From assembly GCA_030407085.1 (NCBI GenBank), contig CM059583.1, forward strand, positions 206,520,001 to 206,584,000: 64,000 nucleotides of DNA. Direction: 5' to 3'. This stretch comes from Trichopria drosophilae (taxonomy: Eukaryota; Arthropoda; Insecta; Hymenoptera; Diapriidae). A program made the translations under genes and the position numbers. The notes under the pieces were generated by a model. That model was given only the letters and a program-made list of their open reading frames with translations, did not search any database and was not told where the DNA came from. This document shows, piece after piece, positions 40,901 through 52,668 of the stretch (position 1 is its first letter; each line of letters opens with the position of its first letter).

Positions 40901-42050
40901 AATGTAACATTTCTAATTATCTCAATCATATTTATACTATTAATTAATATAATTAATTTTCAGTTTCTTTCATACAAAATATTTCTTATTGTAAGCAAAA
41001 CGAAAAAGGATTTCGAACCATTTGAAGGTATAAAATGCGTCACAAAATCGGTTTCAAACTGATAGAGATGAATAAAAAATTAAATTAAAAATTTCTAGAA
41101 AATTGAAAATGATTGCATTAGTTGTGGTAGCTTTAAACAAATATTTTTAACAATTAATTTATTTTGATATTGCATATTCAAATAAGGTAATTTCGAATTT
41201 AATAGGATATCCTGTAAATAAGTCTGACAAAGAGTAAAAGTAAATGCTTAGATTCTTTGTTTCGAACCATTTAAGATAGGAATATACATTATCGGCTGTT
41301 CAATGTAGAAAGATATTGAAGTATTAATCTGTATTACAAATTATTCGAAAGGTTTATGTTATAGCTGTGGTACACTAAATCTCAGAAAAATTTTCGTTGA
41401 ACCAATTACAAAATGAAAGATTTCAGGCAAGAAAAAATAATCCACTTACAAATAATTATCGTCAATAATCATCTATATGTTCATATAATTTCGGTGTTAT
41501 ATTCACGAATAATAAATATATGGATTAGAATTACAGTAAAATCCATTATCATCTAAAATTAAAAGTGAAAAGATTATTAAAAGATTATTACTGTTCAGTG
41601 CAGTTAGGTTCCTAATTTTTAAAGAACATGCTTCATTTTAGTTAAAAAACCTGAATTCATTAACTAATTAAAAAGATAGAGCTGTACACCGAAAGTCACT
41701 TAAATTATGACTACATTTAAAGTTTATTTAATAAACAAAGTATCTGTGAAAAAGCACCTCTTCACCACAAGCCATTTACGTTCCAGGCTTATCATACAAG
41801 GTCAATATGACCTAGTTTAATTTTGGGACATCATCAATATTAACAGCTTCATCCGATTGAGAGAATTCAAAGATAAAATTTCAGAATATAGACTAAATTA
41901 TTTCCATTAAATAAAGAATAAAAATCGACGTTTTTAAAAGTGAAACACGTAATCTCAGATAAGTATGTCACAATAAGTTTGTATTCAAAATGGATCGATG
42001 TGTCTTAAATATAAATATAAAACAACTGACATACAGAATGAGAAAATTCG
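37990..42050. other. AT-rich intergenic stretch, nothing recognised
   Basis: A GC-richer part around 40175-40330 lacks a convincing exon. The gap separates the gene-poor region from the 3' end of the - strand synthetase gene. Confidence 0.4.
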
Positions 42051-42052
42051 AA

Positions 42053-42058
42053 TTTATT
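42053..42058 (-). terminator. Candidate poly(A) signal of the acyl-CoA synthetase-like gene
   Basis: TTTATT on the + strand, AATAAA in the sense of the gene, about 80 bp after its stop codon. Confidence 0.5.
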
Positions 42059-42136
42059 GAGTTAAAAGACGTTACATTTTTAGGTTTATATTTCTATAAA
42101 TATATTGTATTATCATTACAATTCAGTGGAAAATAA

Positions 42137-42292
42137 TTAATGTATGTATTCTCTTCCCATGTCTCTTAGTATTTTTCTATTGATTTTTCCCGTTAAACTA
42201 TATGGAAGGTCTTCCACAAATTTGACTCCTCCTGTGATCTTCATGAATTCATCAATACATGTGGGTAAGTTCATAAGTTCTTCTTCAGTAAC
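42137..42292 (-). CDS. Synthetase-like gene, exon 8 (last)
   Basis: It starts after a TTTTGTAG acceptor in phase 0 with VTEEEL and ends with a TAA stop (42137-42139). It encodes residues 499-549, the core of the C-terminal domain, including ITGGVKF and the PYSLTGK catalytic-lysine motif. Confidence 0.92.
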   Translation of the reverse strand, partial: VTEEELMNLPTCIDEFMKITGGVKFVEDLPYSLTGKINRKILRDMGREYIH

Positions 42293-45200
42293 CTACAAAA
42301 TTATATAAATATGAATTTATATGAAGGGGAGATATTCATCTATTTCGACCAAAAAATCGATGTTTTTTATTATGTAGAATATGCACCCTGCGCGATATGA
42401 TCGATAACAATTGCATAACAACTTTTTCATATAAGAATGTGCACGTTTTGTCATGAACAATGAGCAAAATCAATTTAGGCGATAATTAACCTCTCTATTA
42501 TACTGTATTAAGAATAATAACTTCAAGTACCACAAGATGTCGTTGCATATGATATGGTGTTAAAAAGGTCTATGGGTATACTATTTTACTAATACCGTTG
42601 AAAAAATCAAATAAAATCTTGAAAACATTTCCTGAACAATCATGTTTTATTAAACTGGCCTCCAAGAATTCTCAAGAACTGTTTGATGAAATGACTTAAT
42701 TCTCTTTTTTTCAATTTAAATCATATATATGGGCACTTGAATCTAAATTTGAAGGATATTTGTCTTTTAGCCGTATTTTTAGAGCGCATTAAAAACAAGA
42801 AAAAAGAAGAAAAATACTAGCAACTATTCACATGTTCGCCATTTCGGCAATTTTTGACTTTTTTAACTAAAATAGGTTCCAGCGTTTCTTAAAATTATGT
42901 ATCATATAATTTGTAAATCTTTTTCGAATTTTCATTTCTAATACGAATACCTGTTATTTGCGTATTACTTTCAACGGAGAAAATGAGAATTCTTTGAAGG
43001 CTGGGTTTTTATTTAAAGTGATAACAAAATCCATTCATGGTCGTCACCATAATTAAGTGACGATAAATTAGGTTACCTCAGAGGATCATAACTAATTTAC
43101 ATACATTATAAAAAATGTTTACCTCATAAAAGTAAAAAAATACCCTTACGGCATTTTATAAACTTTTTTAACAAGCGTGGTATTTAATATGCGCTCTGTT
43201 TTAAATCTTAATATTTACTTGTTTAGTAACTAATGTTATTTAAAAATTTACCATTGATCCAGGTACTTTTTTCACGAAAGCAATTGGTCTTTCTATATCA
43301 GTTTCATGAGGAATACCGGTTACAGCAGCATCTATTACATCCGGATGCGAAAGCAGAATTTCTTCAACTTTTGATGGTAGTACATGATGATTTTGAGTTA
43401 TTATAATTTCTTTCAATCGTTCTGTAATGAATATTTCGCCTTTCTCTGTGAAATACCCAGCGTCGCCCGTATGTAACCAACCTGTGAAAATCAAACGTTT
43501 GTATATTTAAAATATTGAGAAGATATTTAAATAAAAGCAAATACCTTTTAATAACATAATACTATAAACTCGTACACGTTTATTTTAAGCAAGTGAGCAA
43601 TTGTTTAGTCGATTCCTTAATATTTCATTTACTAGCAGATATTTCGACGTGAGAGATTCAATGTAAATGTATTTAAAATATATAATACTTTTGTGAAAAT
43701 GTATATAGAACTAATAATAAATATTTGCATGTCATTCTATGGAAAATTATAGTTATCTTAAATACAGATGCATCCCACTTCTTCATCATATTATAACATT
43801 ACTGAATTTTGTAATAATTATTCCAGTGAAATCAATACATAGAATTTATGTAAATAATTGTCTGGCTCGTCAGAACTAAACACTTCTTCTAAGAGTAAAA
43901 GAAGCTGAAAGACATGCGCATTTGACTACTGGAATGGCCCATCGTTCATCTTCATTCGGCTAGTGAGGCTGCAATGTCATAATTACTGCAGATGAGCTCT
44001 CAGCCTTGTTCGCGAAGGTGAGACTGATTTCTAACGGAGCACATCATTTGCATCAACATCAGCCATAAGACAATCTTGTTATTACGCATCTAGATAGAGG
44101 AATTCACTCAAAATTGTCGGATAATTCTCATATAGAGTCTTATATCCCACAGACTCCTAGCATTATCGACCTTTTCAAAATATGGTTCTATAATGACATA
44201 TTTATAAAAATATGATCTTCATGGGTTCTTGATATTTCGAACAGGCACACTTTATATATCACGTATAATATTATTTCAAAGATTTATGGGTATCAATTTC
44301 TAGTCAAGTTTATTCAAATTTTTGGTTTTGGATTCTTATTCGTTACCTTCCTCTTTCTTTCATAATTAATATTTATTTTTTATGTCATTGAATATTTTCT
44401 ATATAATTTTATTGCTTCATAATGTTGTAAAGAATTTTAACGTCTAGTAGTTTGTAAAATAATCTGGAAAACGCTATTATCAAAATGGAAATAATTTTAC
44501 GCCTCAGGACCGGATAGAGTACTGGTTATTTTTGCAGAAACTATGCATTTTTATATAGGGAGTTAATATTTACTCAATTCGATTCGAATATCGAGGTATG
44601 ATTGATAGAAAACTAGCTGAAGCTTATTTTTGCAAAAAAACTATGTATTTTTATATAGGAAGTTATTATTTATTCAATTCGTTTGGAATATCGAGGTATA
44701 ATGGCTAAAAAACTAGCTAAAGCTTTCAAAAATCGCGTTGTTGCTATGAAAATGCGACAGGCTCATATTTCTGTAAATTCATCGATACTGAAAATCATAC
44801 ATTAATGTTTTGCAATTTCAATCATCTCGTAATTTCTGGTTCTTTTTTTTTATTTCGGCAAAAACCAAAGAGTACAAATTATAAATTCTAAGTTCGGTAC
44901 TTGTGTTTGCCTATTAAGGGTATTATAGGGGTCTTATATAGATTAAATTTTGTTAATATTTTTTTTAATAGAATTCATAATGATAATTGCAATTGACGAA
45001 TTGATTCAAATAATTTAATTATTGCAGCTTATCTTTGGATACTTTGGAGTCATGGCCTAAATGGAATGGTCTTGTATATAGCTGCACATAAGTGCTTGTT
45101 CTTTCTTACTGCTAAGATAGACTACTATTCAAGTAGCATTTGCTTCAAAAGCCGTTTAAATATACCGTACTAATGCTGTACCAATACCGTATCATACATA

Positions 45201-48200
45201 GATACTACACTCGTATAGCTGTCTCAACCAGTTCCATTAACAAGATTTCACAGGTCTACAAAAAGGGGATCTTGGATGTTGTTGGAAAGCTTTGGATAAT
45301 TTCCGACGTAATTTTGTGCGTAGAATCTGAATCCGAAATCAGAATTGGTCCATCGTGTCAGGATATTAAGATATTTGAGGTTATGTACTAGAAAAATGCG
45401 TTTTTTTGTTATGTTTGAGGTTACATAACAATGTCTGTTTTGTGATTCCATGTTCGTACTCAACGAACCCCCAAACGTCCCAGAACAAATTTTGAAAAGA
45501 AATTGTTAAGTAGAAACACGTAGACATTAAAAGGGTAATGTGATTGTTTATGACGTTTTTCGGACCATGTCATAATTTAAAATGGCCGTAACTTTGTAAG
45601 AGAAACTCGTTTTGAAGGGTAAAAGTATTAAAAGGTGCAAATGGTACAGAAGACCAAAAATTATTATTGCATCCTGTACATAACCTCAAATATAACAAAA
45701 AGACGTATTTTCGTGTTCATAACCTCAAATATCTGAAAATCCTAACATGATGAGGCACTTCCGACTTCCGATTCATATTTTACACACAAAACTACATCGG
45801 AAATGACCCACAGCTTCCAAATAACAAAACCATGTTGGCCTGGGTTATTTATTACTTGTCCTATATAGCATGTAAAATGTGCTCGGTTTTATAGATACTT
45901 AATATTTTAAGGATCCTTCAAAAATACCGCACCAAATATGATATGTTTTAACCTCATCTATATATGTGGCTCCTAAAAATAACATTAAATATTTGTATAG
46001 AAACATACCGTCTTTATCCATAATATGTCTGGTTTCTTCAGCATTTTTGTAATAACCGATCAACATGTGTGATTTTTTAAAACAAATCTCGCCTTGTTCA
46101 TTCGGTCCAAGAAGCCTCTGCGAGAGTGGGTCAACGACTTTTAGATGTATTGACTTCCAAACGAAACCAACGGAGTCTGGAATCGTGCATTCATCGCACT
46201 GCATCGTACCCATAGTACCGAGCTCCGTCATACCTGCAAATATTGAATGTGGAATAATTACCACAACATTAACTTTCCTCTACATTTTCCAAGATGAAAA
46301 CGAAAAATACGAGGAATATGTACAAATTTGTAGCAAATAAGAGCATGATTCGTTTGTGTGATATCCTAACACCATTTATGTTTGAAATATATTATAAACT
46401 TATCATAAAGCTGATTTCTTAAAACGTTTTAATTTTTTGTTGTTGTACATTAAATGTGTTGATACTGCGATATATTTGTTAGTAACTCGGCAATTCTTTA
46501 TGGTGCCTATCGATTACTCAATATTACTCATAGTTTCTAATAGAGTGATTGTCAATTCGATACGTAATTATAGCCATTGTGTATTTAGTATAAATTAATT
46601 CTTAGTATTCCAAATTTAAAATATATTATGTTACATGAGTTATACCATACATTTGTTCATATTGTGGGTACTGATGATTTCAGGCATACCTTAGCTAATC
46701 AAAAGATTTTCTTCGAAATACAGTTACATGCATTATTTAAAGCATTTTCTAGACGTTGACGGTTATCGATATTTCCAACTTACATGGAATATTACTGCAG
46801 TAAAGTGTATGTACAAAAAAAGTCTATTTCAATCATTTTCAGAATATTCGGAAATCGTTAAACTAGTGTGTGTGTGCCGTATGTTAAAAAAAGATATAAC
46901 CCAAAATACTTTGGGTACCATCTTTGTCCAAAAAATGCGTTTTTTAATTTAGTTAATTTATAAACGTGAATTGTGAGAAAATAATTGTAAAAGACATTAA
47001 AATCTTCCAATTATAATGTCAATGAAAACTACAGGTGCCTGATAAGTGTGCTTCTTAGGTAGCTTAGATAAATTATGAAGACTTGGTCAAAAAACAATCA
47101 CGGACTGAACAAAAAAAGCTAATAAGTATGTGGAAAAAAATGTGGGCTGATCACAAACTTCACGGTTTAGATTGAGCATATAATAATAAGCCAGGCTTGC
47201 GTTGAGTCCAAAATAGTCTGTTCCATGTAGCAAATTTCCATGTAACAACCTAAAGAAGTTCTTTTAATTCTTCTATAATATACTGGTGTGAATATTAATT
47301 TTAAGAAGAATCTAACAAAAAATAATTATTTTATATTTTACAAGCAATAGTATTTAATATTAATAAATCAAGAAATGTTGATTTGGACATTTTTTCGGCT
47401 CCATTAATTAATTTTTTGTCACCGTATTTGGTGTCCGTTCTGGATATTATTAACCTTAATTAATTGACAAAAGTGTATATATTTAGAAAAAATAATTTAT
47501 CATCAGACGATTGAAAGAGATTTTATCTATTTAATTCAAGGAGGAATATTATAATATTAATTTATATTAAATTAAACTTCCATATATCTCTATTCCGACC
47601 TGTCAAAAGTGATTTGTTCGAAATTAATTTTTAGTTGCGCGTCAAGGAATAATTTATTAATTATTAATTATTTAAATTTAGTTCCTATCTCATAATAATT
47701 TATGACAATTAGTAGTATACTTGCATGTATTTTTCTTCATAATTATTATTGCACGAAACAATAAAATAGTTGGTACTACTAGCTAGGTACTACCTAGATT
47801 ACTACCTAGATACTATATTTTACTATTTAAATAGTGACCTCGACAAATTAGATAGTCAAGACAACTATTTAAATGTTAAAACCAATTAAAATACGTGGTT
47901 TTGCCAGATCCTGCTATGCAGATAGTAAAACCATCTATTTCTTTTGTTCCGTGTGAATATGATCGTATGTTTTTGTTTAGAACGTAATAAAATACATTGG
48001 ACCATTAACGCGTAAAATATTAAAAATTATACATTACCATATGCTTGAAAGATCTTCGTTCGGGGCAAAACAGTTCGGAGATCTTGCATCACTTTTCGAA
48101 TTAATTTAGATCCGCCGAATATTATGTATTTTAATGATGAAAAATTGTAACGTTTCACAACACGAGCCTTCCATAATTGAATTAGACGAGATGGTGTTGC

Positions 48201-51200
48201 GAAAAACCACGTGACCTGGAATTGAAAGCAAAGTATATAACTTATGAATATAAGTGAATTTTCTTTAATTCTTAAATATAAGCATGCACTTCTGAATATA
48301 AAATTGTTATTTAATTTTTATGTAATTTTTTGGCTATTGAAAATAACAAATATTTCGTAAAAATGTGTATAAGCGAAGATTGTATCGATGTTTTGTGAAA
48401 TTAGTTATTCGTCAAAAGATGTATAACCTTGTATTTTTCAATGACTTTGCCAGTCTCCTCCGGATCTGTCGACTCGTGAATCACTCTCGTGGCGCCGTTG
48501 CAAATCGACTGAATCGCGATATTCATCCCAGTTACCCAAGAAGGTGGTGAATATGACAGAGTAATTCGTCTTCCTTTCAGAAGTTTCAAATTGCAGTCGA
48601 CTGTGTTAGACATCATCTCATAGGAATGTTGCGTACCCTTTTGCTTCCCAGTTGTGCCAGATGAAAATAAAATCACAGCAGTTTTTTCCCGCGGATTTTC
48701 AACGATGGCATTGCGAAAATTGACGACGTCTTCTGGATTCGCTTCATCAAGCAGCTCGTCGAAAGACTCCAAACCTGGGTAATTTCCCCAGACGACGATT
48801 TTCGTTTGGACTTTTTCATCCTCGACTGCTTGAAGGATAGCGCTCGCAGAGTTCTGACCGGTGATTATGACTTTCGGTTTAATAAACTTCAGAAACTCCC
48901 GTGCAGTTTCTATGAGAAATGTCCTAATAAATTAGTTAGCGAATTTCAAGCGAAAACTTTAACGCGTCGCGTCGTTCTCTGACCATCTATATATTCATGA
49001 AGACAGACCGTTACAATTTTTGGGCAGAATGTTATTGTTTGCAACAACGTACAATTAAGTCTACATACTTTCTGATATCAAAGTAACAATATCATTCTAG
49101 GTACTAATATTATTACAGTTATTATCATTCACAGAATAACAAAGTCAAGGGGTATTTTTGTTTCACCGATCATTAATAAGTACTCATTGTTTCATAGAAT
49201 TTATCACTTAAAAAAATTTACTTTTAAGTGATTTTTATAAATTGTTAACGTTTAAAGTTATTTGAATAATATCGATTAGAGTGAAACAATACTTATATAG
49301 TCTTGTTTGAATTGAACGATTTTAATCAGTTTAATTTAAATAAGTAGTGCAAGAAACGTACCATGTGTCACTACAGCGGGCCAGGGATTGTAAATAGCAC
49401 CTAGATAGAATGAACCTAATAATGGAACATAATCGTCAACTTGTATATTCGGCAGTGCAACAACAATGTCATCAAACCCGACATCCTGCTTTCTTAACCA
49501 CAAGGCACATCGGACGCTGCGCTCTCTCATTTCACGGAACGTCACCTGATTTCCACTTTTTGCCTCTATCTACAATGGTATATTGCATTAAAAGATGAGA
49601 AAATTTAAGATAATTTTTTCTCGATTACATTAACTAAAAATTGTTAATGAAATAATTATATTTCTTTACTATGCCAATAATATCCGGGTCATTATTTAGT
49701 TTTTGTAAGACGAGTCCACCGATGTCGGTCGGTTGCTTGGCCAGTTCCACAGTACTTTTTATTACATTGTCTTCTATGACGAATCTTCTTCCGTCCTATA
49801 TTGATTTAAAACATTTAAAATATTAAACTGGGTTACCACACAAAATTTCCAAATAAAAAACTCTTGCAATATAATCCCCACGACAAAAATTCGGTTAAAA
49901 TATCCAATCATTAAACTGCACGCGTTCGACCGAAATAATCACAGTGCAGGAAAGTTGAGTTTTAAACTTAGATGAGGTAAAAATAAATAAAATTTTAATA
50001 ATCATATATGAGAGATTATTATAAGAAGTCTGTCTCTTATTTTCCTACTAACTAAGAAAAACAGACCAAACGTGTTATACATCGGCTTTGTATGTAACTT
50101 TCTATGTAACATGTCACTCATATAATTTACAACAAAATTACAACGCTGTCAACGATGACAAATACAAATCTATACACAGAAAGAATGTTTCCTCCACAGC
50201 GAGTCGGAAATACAAACATACACATTCTGGTATACGACAATTGTTACCCAATTAACAAAAATCATATTAGTACACGGAAAAAAATAGTTGGTTTTACTAT
50301 CTAAATAGTAGGATCTGGCATGCTGTGGTAGAAATCAAAATCAGTCACGCTAGCACTCGACAGAAGCTAGCCTAAATCGTACATTTTATCCAGACACAGA
50401 CAGAATTACTACGTCTCTTACTTAGTATTACTGTTTAAATAGTAAGTTTGGCTTCTTAATTTATCGAGGTCACTATTTACATAGTAAAATTAACAAAAAA
50501 AATGATGGCTGCGTACTAGTGTCCTACTATACATTTAGTAATTACAACTATTTTATTTTTACGATGTATAAAAAACTTTTACCGAAAACTGCTATTTCCG
50601 AATTTTTACTATCCATCCCATAGACGACGAGTTTTTAATTTACATTAAATAACGGATTGATAATCGCCGAATCAAAACACATTAAAATTCGCCTATGTAA
50701 CACTATGCGAGTTTTAATATAATTCTAATATTCTGCTGACGGAAACTCAATTGTTAGCACGTAATTCCGAAAAGCGAACTCGGAAATATCGGCATGTGCT
50801 GATCTGAACATTCTCCGAATCTTCCTTATTAAAATACCCTCTCAAATTGGCAAAAAATGTCGGGCTCTTGGGATTGAATGGGTTAAGATAAAAGAATCTG
50901 AATTGACCGAAATTTTATGAAGTTAGGGATCTGAGAACATTCTCATTTATCAATTTACTGAGTTATCTCACATAAGCTCGGTATATTGCAGGAAATATAT
51001 TGGAAGGAAACTTTGTTTATATATGCAATTTTAGTTAATTTGATTAAATAAAGGAAAGAATTTCAAGATAATCAAGTTTGATTAATATCTGAATATTGAT
51101 CGTTTACAGGAAATATTATCTGAATTCTATGAATTTAAACCAGCAAAACAAATAAAAACAATACAGAAAAATTAATAAACGTATATCACGACAAGTATAG

Positions 51201-52668
51201 AATTTTTCAGAAACCCTGATCATAATAGTTTAAAAAATAACTAAATAAGAACTAAAATATTACAAATACTAGTTACGGATAGGATGGATATGACATCATT
51301 AACATTAATTTTGTAAAAAGTGTGAGTAACGTGCGACTGTTTTTTTTTTTAATTTTCATATGTACTTTGATTTTGCATACATGCCAGAAAACATGCAACA
51401 ATTTTTCTTGATAGAATATGATTGATTACAGTCTTTGTTGTAAGGAAATTAATACTCGATCTTTCTGGTAGGAAATATATGTTGCGACCGATTACCTATT
51501 TCCAAATAAGTGAAAAAAAAATAATGATTTAAAACACGTTTTATGATGATTATTTCATGATTGTTATGGTTTCATGATCATATTTGTAATCAATCAACCA
51601 AAATATGTAGGTCAGTATAGGAATTGTTTGGTTCTCTATGATATATTTTTCGAATGTCTGCCATTCAAACTTTTAAATTAAACACAGAAAATTCCCAGTG
51701 ATTACAAAATGAACATAATACAAAATTGTCAAACCTATTTATAAGTAACTGTCATATAAATAATGTAATTATATATAATTTTTATAGAGCTCATGTGCTC
51801 TGCAGGTTCATCATTTATTATAACAAATTTTAAAAAATTATTCGAAATAACTGATATTTCTGCAATAATTTACTGAATAAATTGTTCGATCACAGAATAT
51901 TTCCACTCTGCGTAATTTCCCGAAGATAATAACAAATTACATACATAAATGTTTTATTTACCAGTGAAACCTATTACTTGTTTGGTTGATATATGCTTGC
52001 CCTATAGTAACAAAAAATCAATACGACTATAAGTTTAAGATATTTGCGATTTTCCAATTTAAAATAGGTCAATAAGAAATGTTGAAAATTACATGATTTA
52101 TAGAATATAAATCATTTTCACAGACTAATCACGAAATGAGTGAACTAGGATGTCAGGTCCATTTCAACAGAAAAATCTCTTCACCATTTTGGCTTCTTAA
52201 CTGTCATTTAAATGATTCCATGCTAGATGTTATCTTTAAGATTTTTGAAAGGATTGAAACTTCACAGGTTAATATCAAAAGAATATTTGGGGAAAATAAG
52301 AAACGATGGTAATTATTTTAATGACTTTATTTAAGAGCCCAGACTTATATGTAGCTTAAAAAGCCACGTATAACATCGAGACACTTAATTGACATGAGCT
52401 GAAGAGATTAATTTAAAAATGACATAACATTTTAGTTCCTTTTTCTTTCTCTAATTAGATAGTTACATTCAATTCACGTGAACAATTTTTATCTGTTTCA
52501 ATTTTATACAAAAAGAAATTGAATTAAGGTACAGACTATCTAAGAAAGAACATGGTGATATTGAACGTCTGAAAACGTAAGAAGTAAACAACATTATTCA
52601 AATGCGATATATCTATAGGATACCCAGGTGACGATGTCCCCGAGATGGGGATTCAAAGTGAGTGACAT
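42137..52668 (-). CDS. Acyl-CoA synthetase / 4-coumarate:CoA-ligase-like (luciferase family), eight exons
   Basis: Adenylate-forming enzyme: the family activates a carboxylic acid with ATP to an acyl-AMP and usually passes it to CoA. Joined exons (52668-52624, 49795-49670, 49569-49362, 48909-48428, 48215-48038, 46233-46009, 43481-43252, 42292-42137) give 1650 nt, 549 residues, close to firefly luciferase (550). Visible motifs are the P-loop SSGTTGKQKG (about 209-218), YGMTE (346-350), GWLHTGD (422-428), the hinge ERLKE (442-446) and PYSLTGK (528-534), whose Lys is the adenylation lysine. Oddities: the luciferase-type lysine after the hinge (Luc K443) is Ile449, the following conserved Gly is Asn452, and the P-loop has KQ where LP is usual. 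The C terminus (REYIH) lacks a peroxisomal SKL signal. The substrate cannot be inferred. A related broken exon lies about 8 kb upstream. Confidence 0.9.
43252..43481 (-). CDS. Synthetase-like gene, exon 7
   Basis: The acceptor is TTTTCACAG and the donor GTAAAT follows ATG (Met498). Two bases complete the split Gly422 codon. It carries WLHTGDAGYF (ATP-binding Asp428) and the hinge ERLKE, then the unusual IIITQNHHV where relatives have a Lys and Gly-containing loop. Confidence 0.92.
44526..44725. repeat. Tandem duplication, unit about 100 bp
   Basis: Two neighbouring copies share CTATG.ATTTTTATATAGG, ATTCAATTCG-like and GAATATCGAGGTAT blocks at a spacing of 100 bp (44541 and 44641). It lies in intron 6 of the synthetase gene. 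Confidence 0.7.
45270..45838. repeat. Foldback element in intron 6 of the synthetase gene
   Basis: The arms at about 45270-45430 and 45672-45838 are reverse complements with scattered mismatches over about 160 bases. Shared blocks include GATATTTGAGGTTATG, TTTTTGTTAT and TTTGAGGTTA. Each arm holds two copies of a TTTGAGGTTA motif. The spacer is about 240 bp. No coding content. Related sequence recurs near 62400. Confidence 0.7.
46009..46233 (-). CDS. Synthetase-like gene, exon 6
   Basis: The acceptor is ATATTTGCAG and the donor GTATGT. It completes the Gly of YGMTE and encodes MTELGT onward, through the AMP-binding domain to MDKDG. Confidence 0.92.
47752..47954 (-). mobile_element. MITE copy 1 in intron 5 of the synthetase gene
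   Basis: A 203-bp element whose ends are imperfect inverted repeats: CACGAAACAATAAAATAGTTGG at the left and the complement CACACGGAACAAAAGAAATAG at the right. Internal ACTATTTAAATAGT-like palindromes, GACCTCGA and GGATCTGGC-like blocks are shared with the copy at 50272, in opposite orientation. Confidence 0.6.
48038..48215 (-). CDS. Synthetase-like gene, exon 5
   Basis: The acceptor is CAATTCCAG and the donor GTAATG. It starts VTWFFATPS and contains YIIFGGSKL, the position of the SGGAP-type motif, and ends IFQAY with one base of the following Gly codon. Confidence 0.92.
48428..48909 (-). CDS. Synthetase-like gene, exon 4
   Basis: The longest exon; it carries the P-loop SSGTTGKQKG. Two AGs lie at the acceptor. 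The distal one (after TTATTAG) would shift frame into a stop, while the one after TTTCTCATAG joins in frame to give VVTHETAREFL, so 48909 was chosen. The donor is GTTATA after KYK, a non-canonical-looking GT context. Confidence 0.88.
49362..49569 (-). CDS. Synthetase-like gene, exon 3
   Basis: The acceptor is CCATTGTAG and the donor GTACGT. It encodes IEAKSGNQVTFREM through GAIYNPWPAVVTH, the N-terminal part of the AMP-binding domain, and ends in phase 1. Confidence 0.92.
49670..49795 (-). CDS. Synthetase-like gene, exon 2
   Basis: The acceptor is CAATATAG and the donor GTAAAG. It encodes DGRRFVIEDNVIK through NNDPDIIGI, in phase 0 at both ends. Confidence 0.9.
50272..50563 (+). mobile_element. 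MITE copy 2 in intron 1 of the synthetase gene
   Basis: It starts ACACGGAAAAAAATAGTTGG, followed by TTTTACTATCTAAATAGTAG and GGATCTGGC. It ends with the complementary AACTATTTTATTTTTACG. It shares these blocks and ATCGAGGTCACTATTTACAT with copy 1. No coding content. Confidence 0.6.
50868..50886. repeat. Possible eroded TTAA-associated transposon end
   Basis: CTTGGGATTGAATGGGTTAA resembles the complement of the MITE end at 7516 (GGGATTAAACGGGTTAA). The other end was not found. Confidence 0.3.
52624..52668 (-). CDS. Synthetase-like gene, probable exon 1 with the start codon
   Basis: ATG at 52668-52666 opens MSLTLNPHLGDIVTW, a GC-richer island in AT-rich DNA, followed by a GTATCC donor. Joining in phase 0 to exon 2 gives a 549-residue protein, the expected family length. 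No closer ATG upstream of exon 2 gives an in-frame spliced start. The donor is weak, so this exon needs transcript support. A TATA-like CATAAATATACT lies only about 8-19 bp upstream and is probably 5'UTR, not promoter. Confidence 0.6.

Noticed and set aside
48910..48922. Alternative upstream acceptor for synthetase exon 4
   Set aside because: Using the AG after TTATT puts the joined frame into an immediate stop; the AG 14 bases further in gives the family-like THETAREFL.
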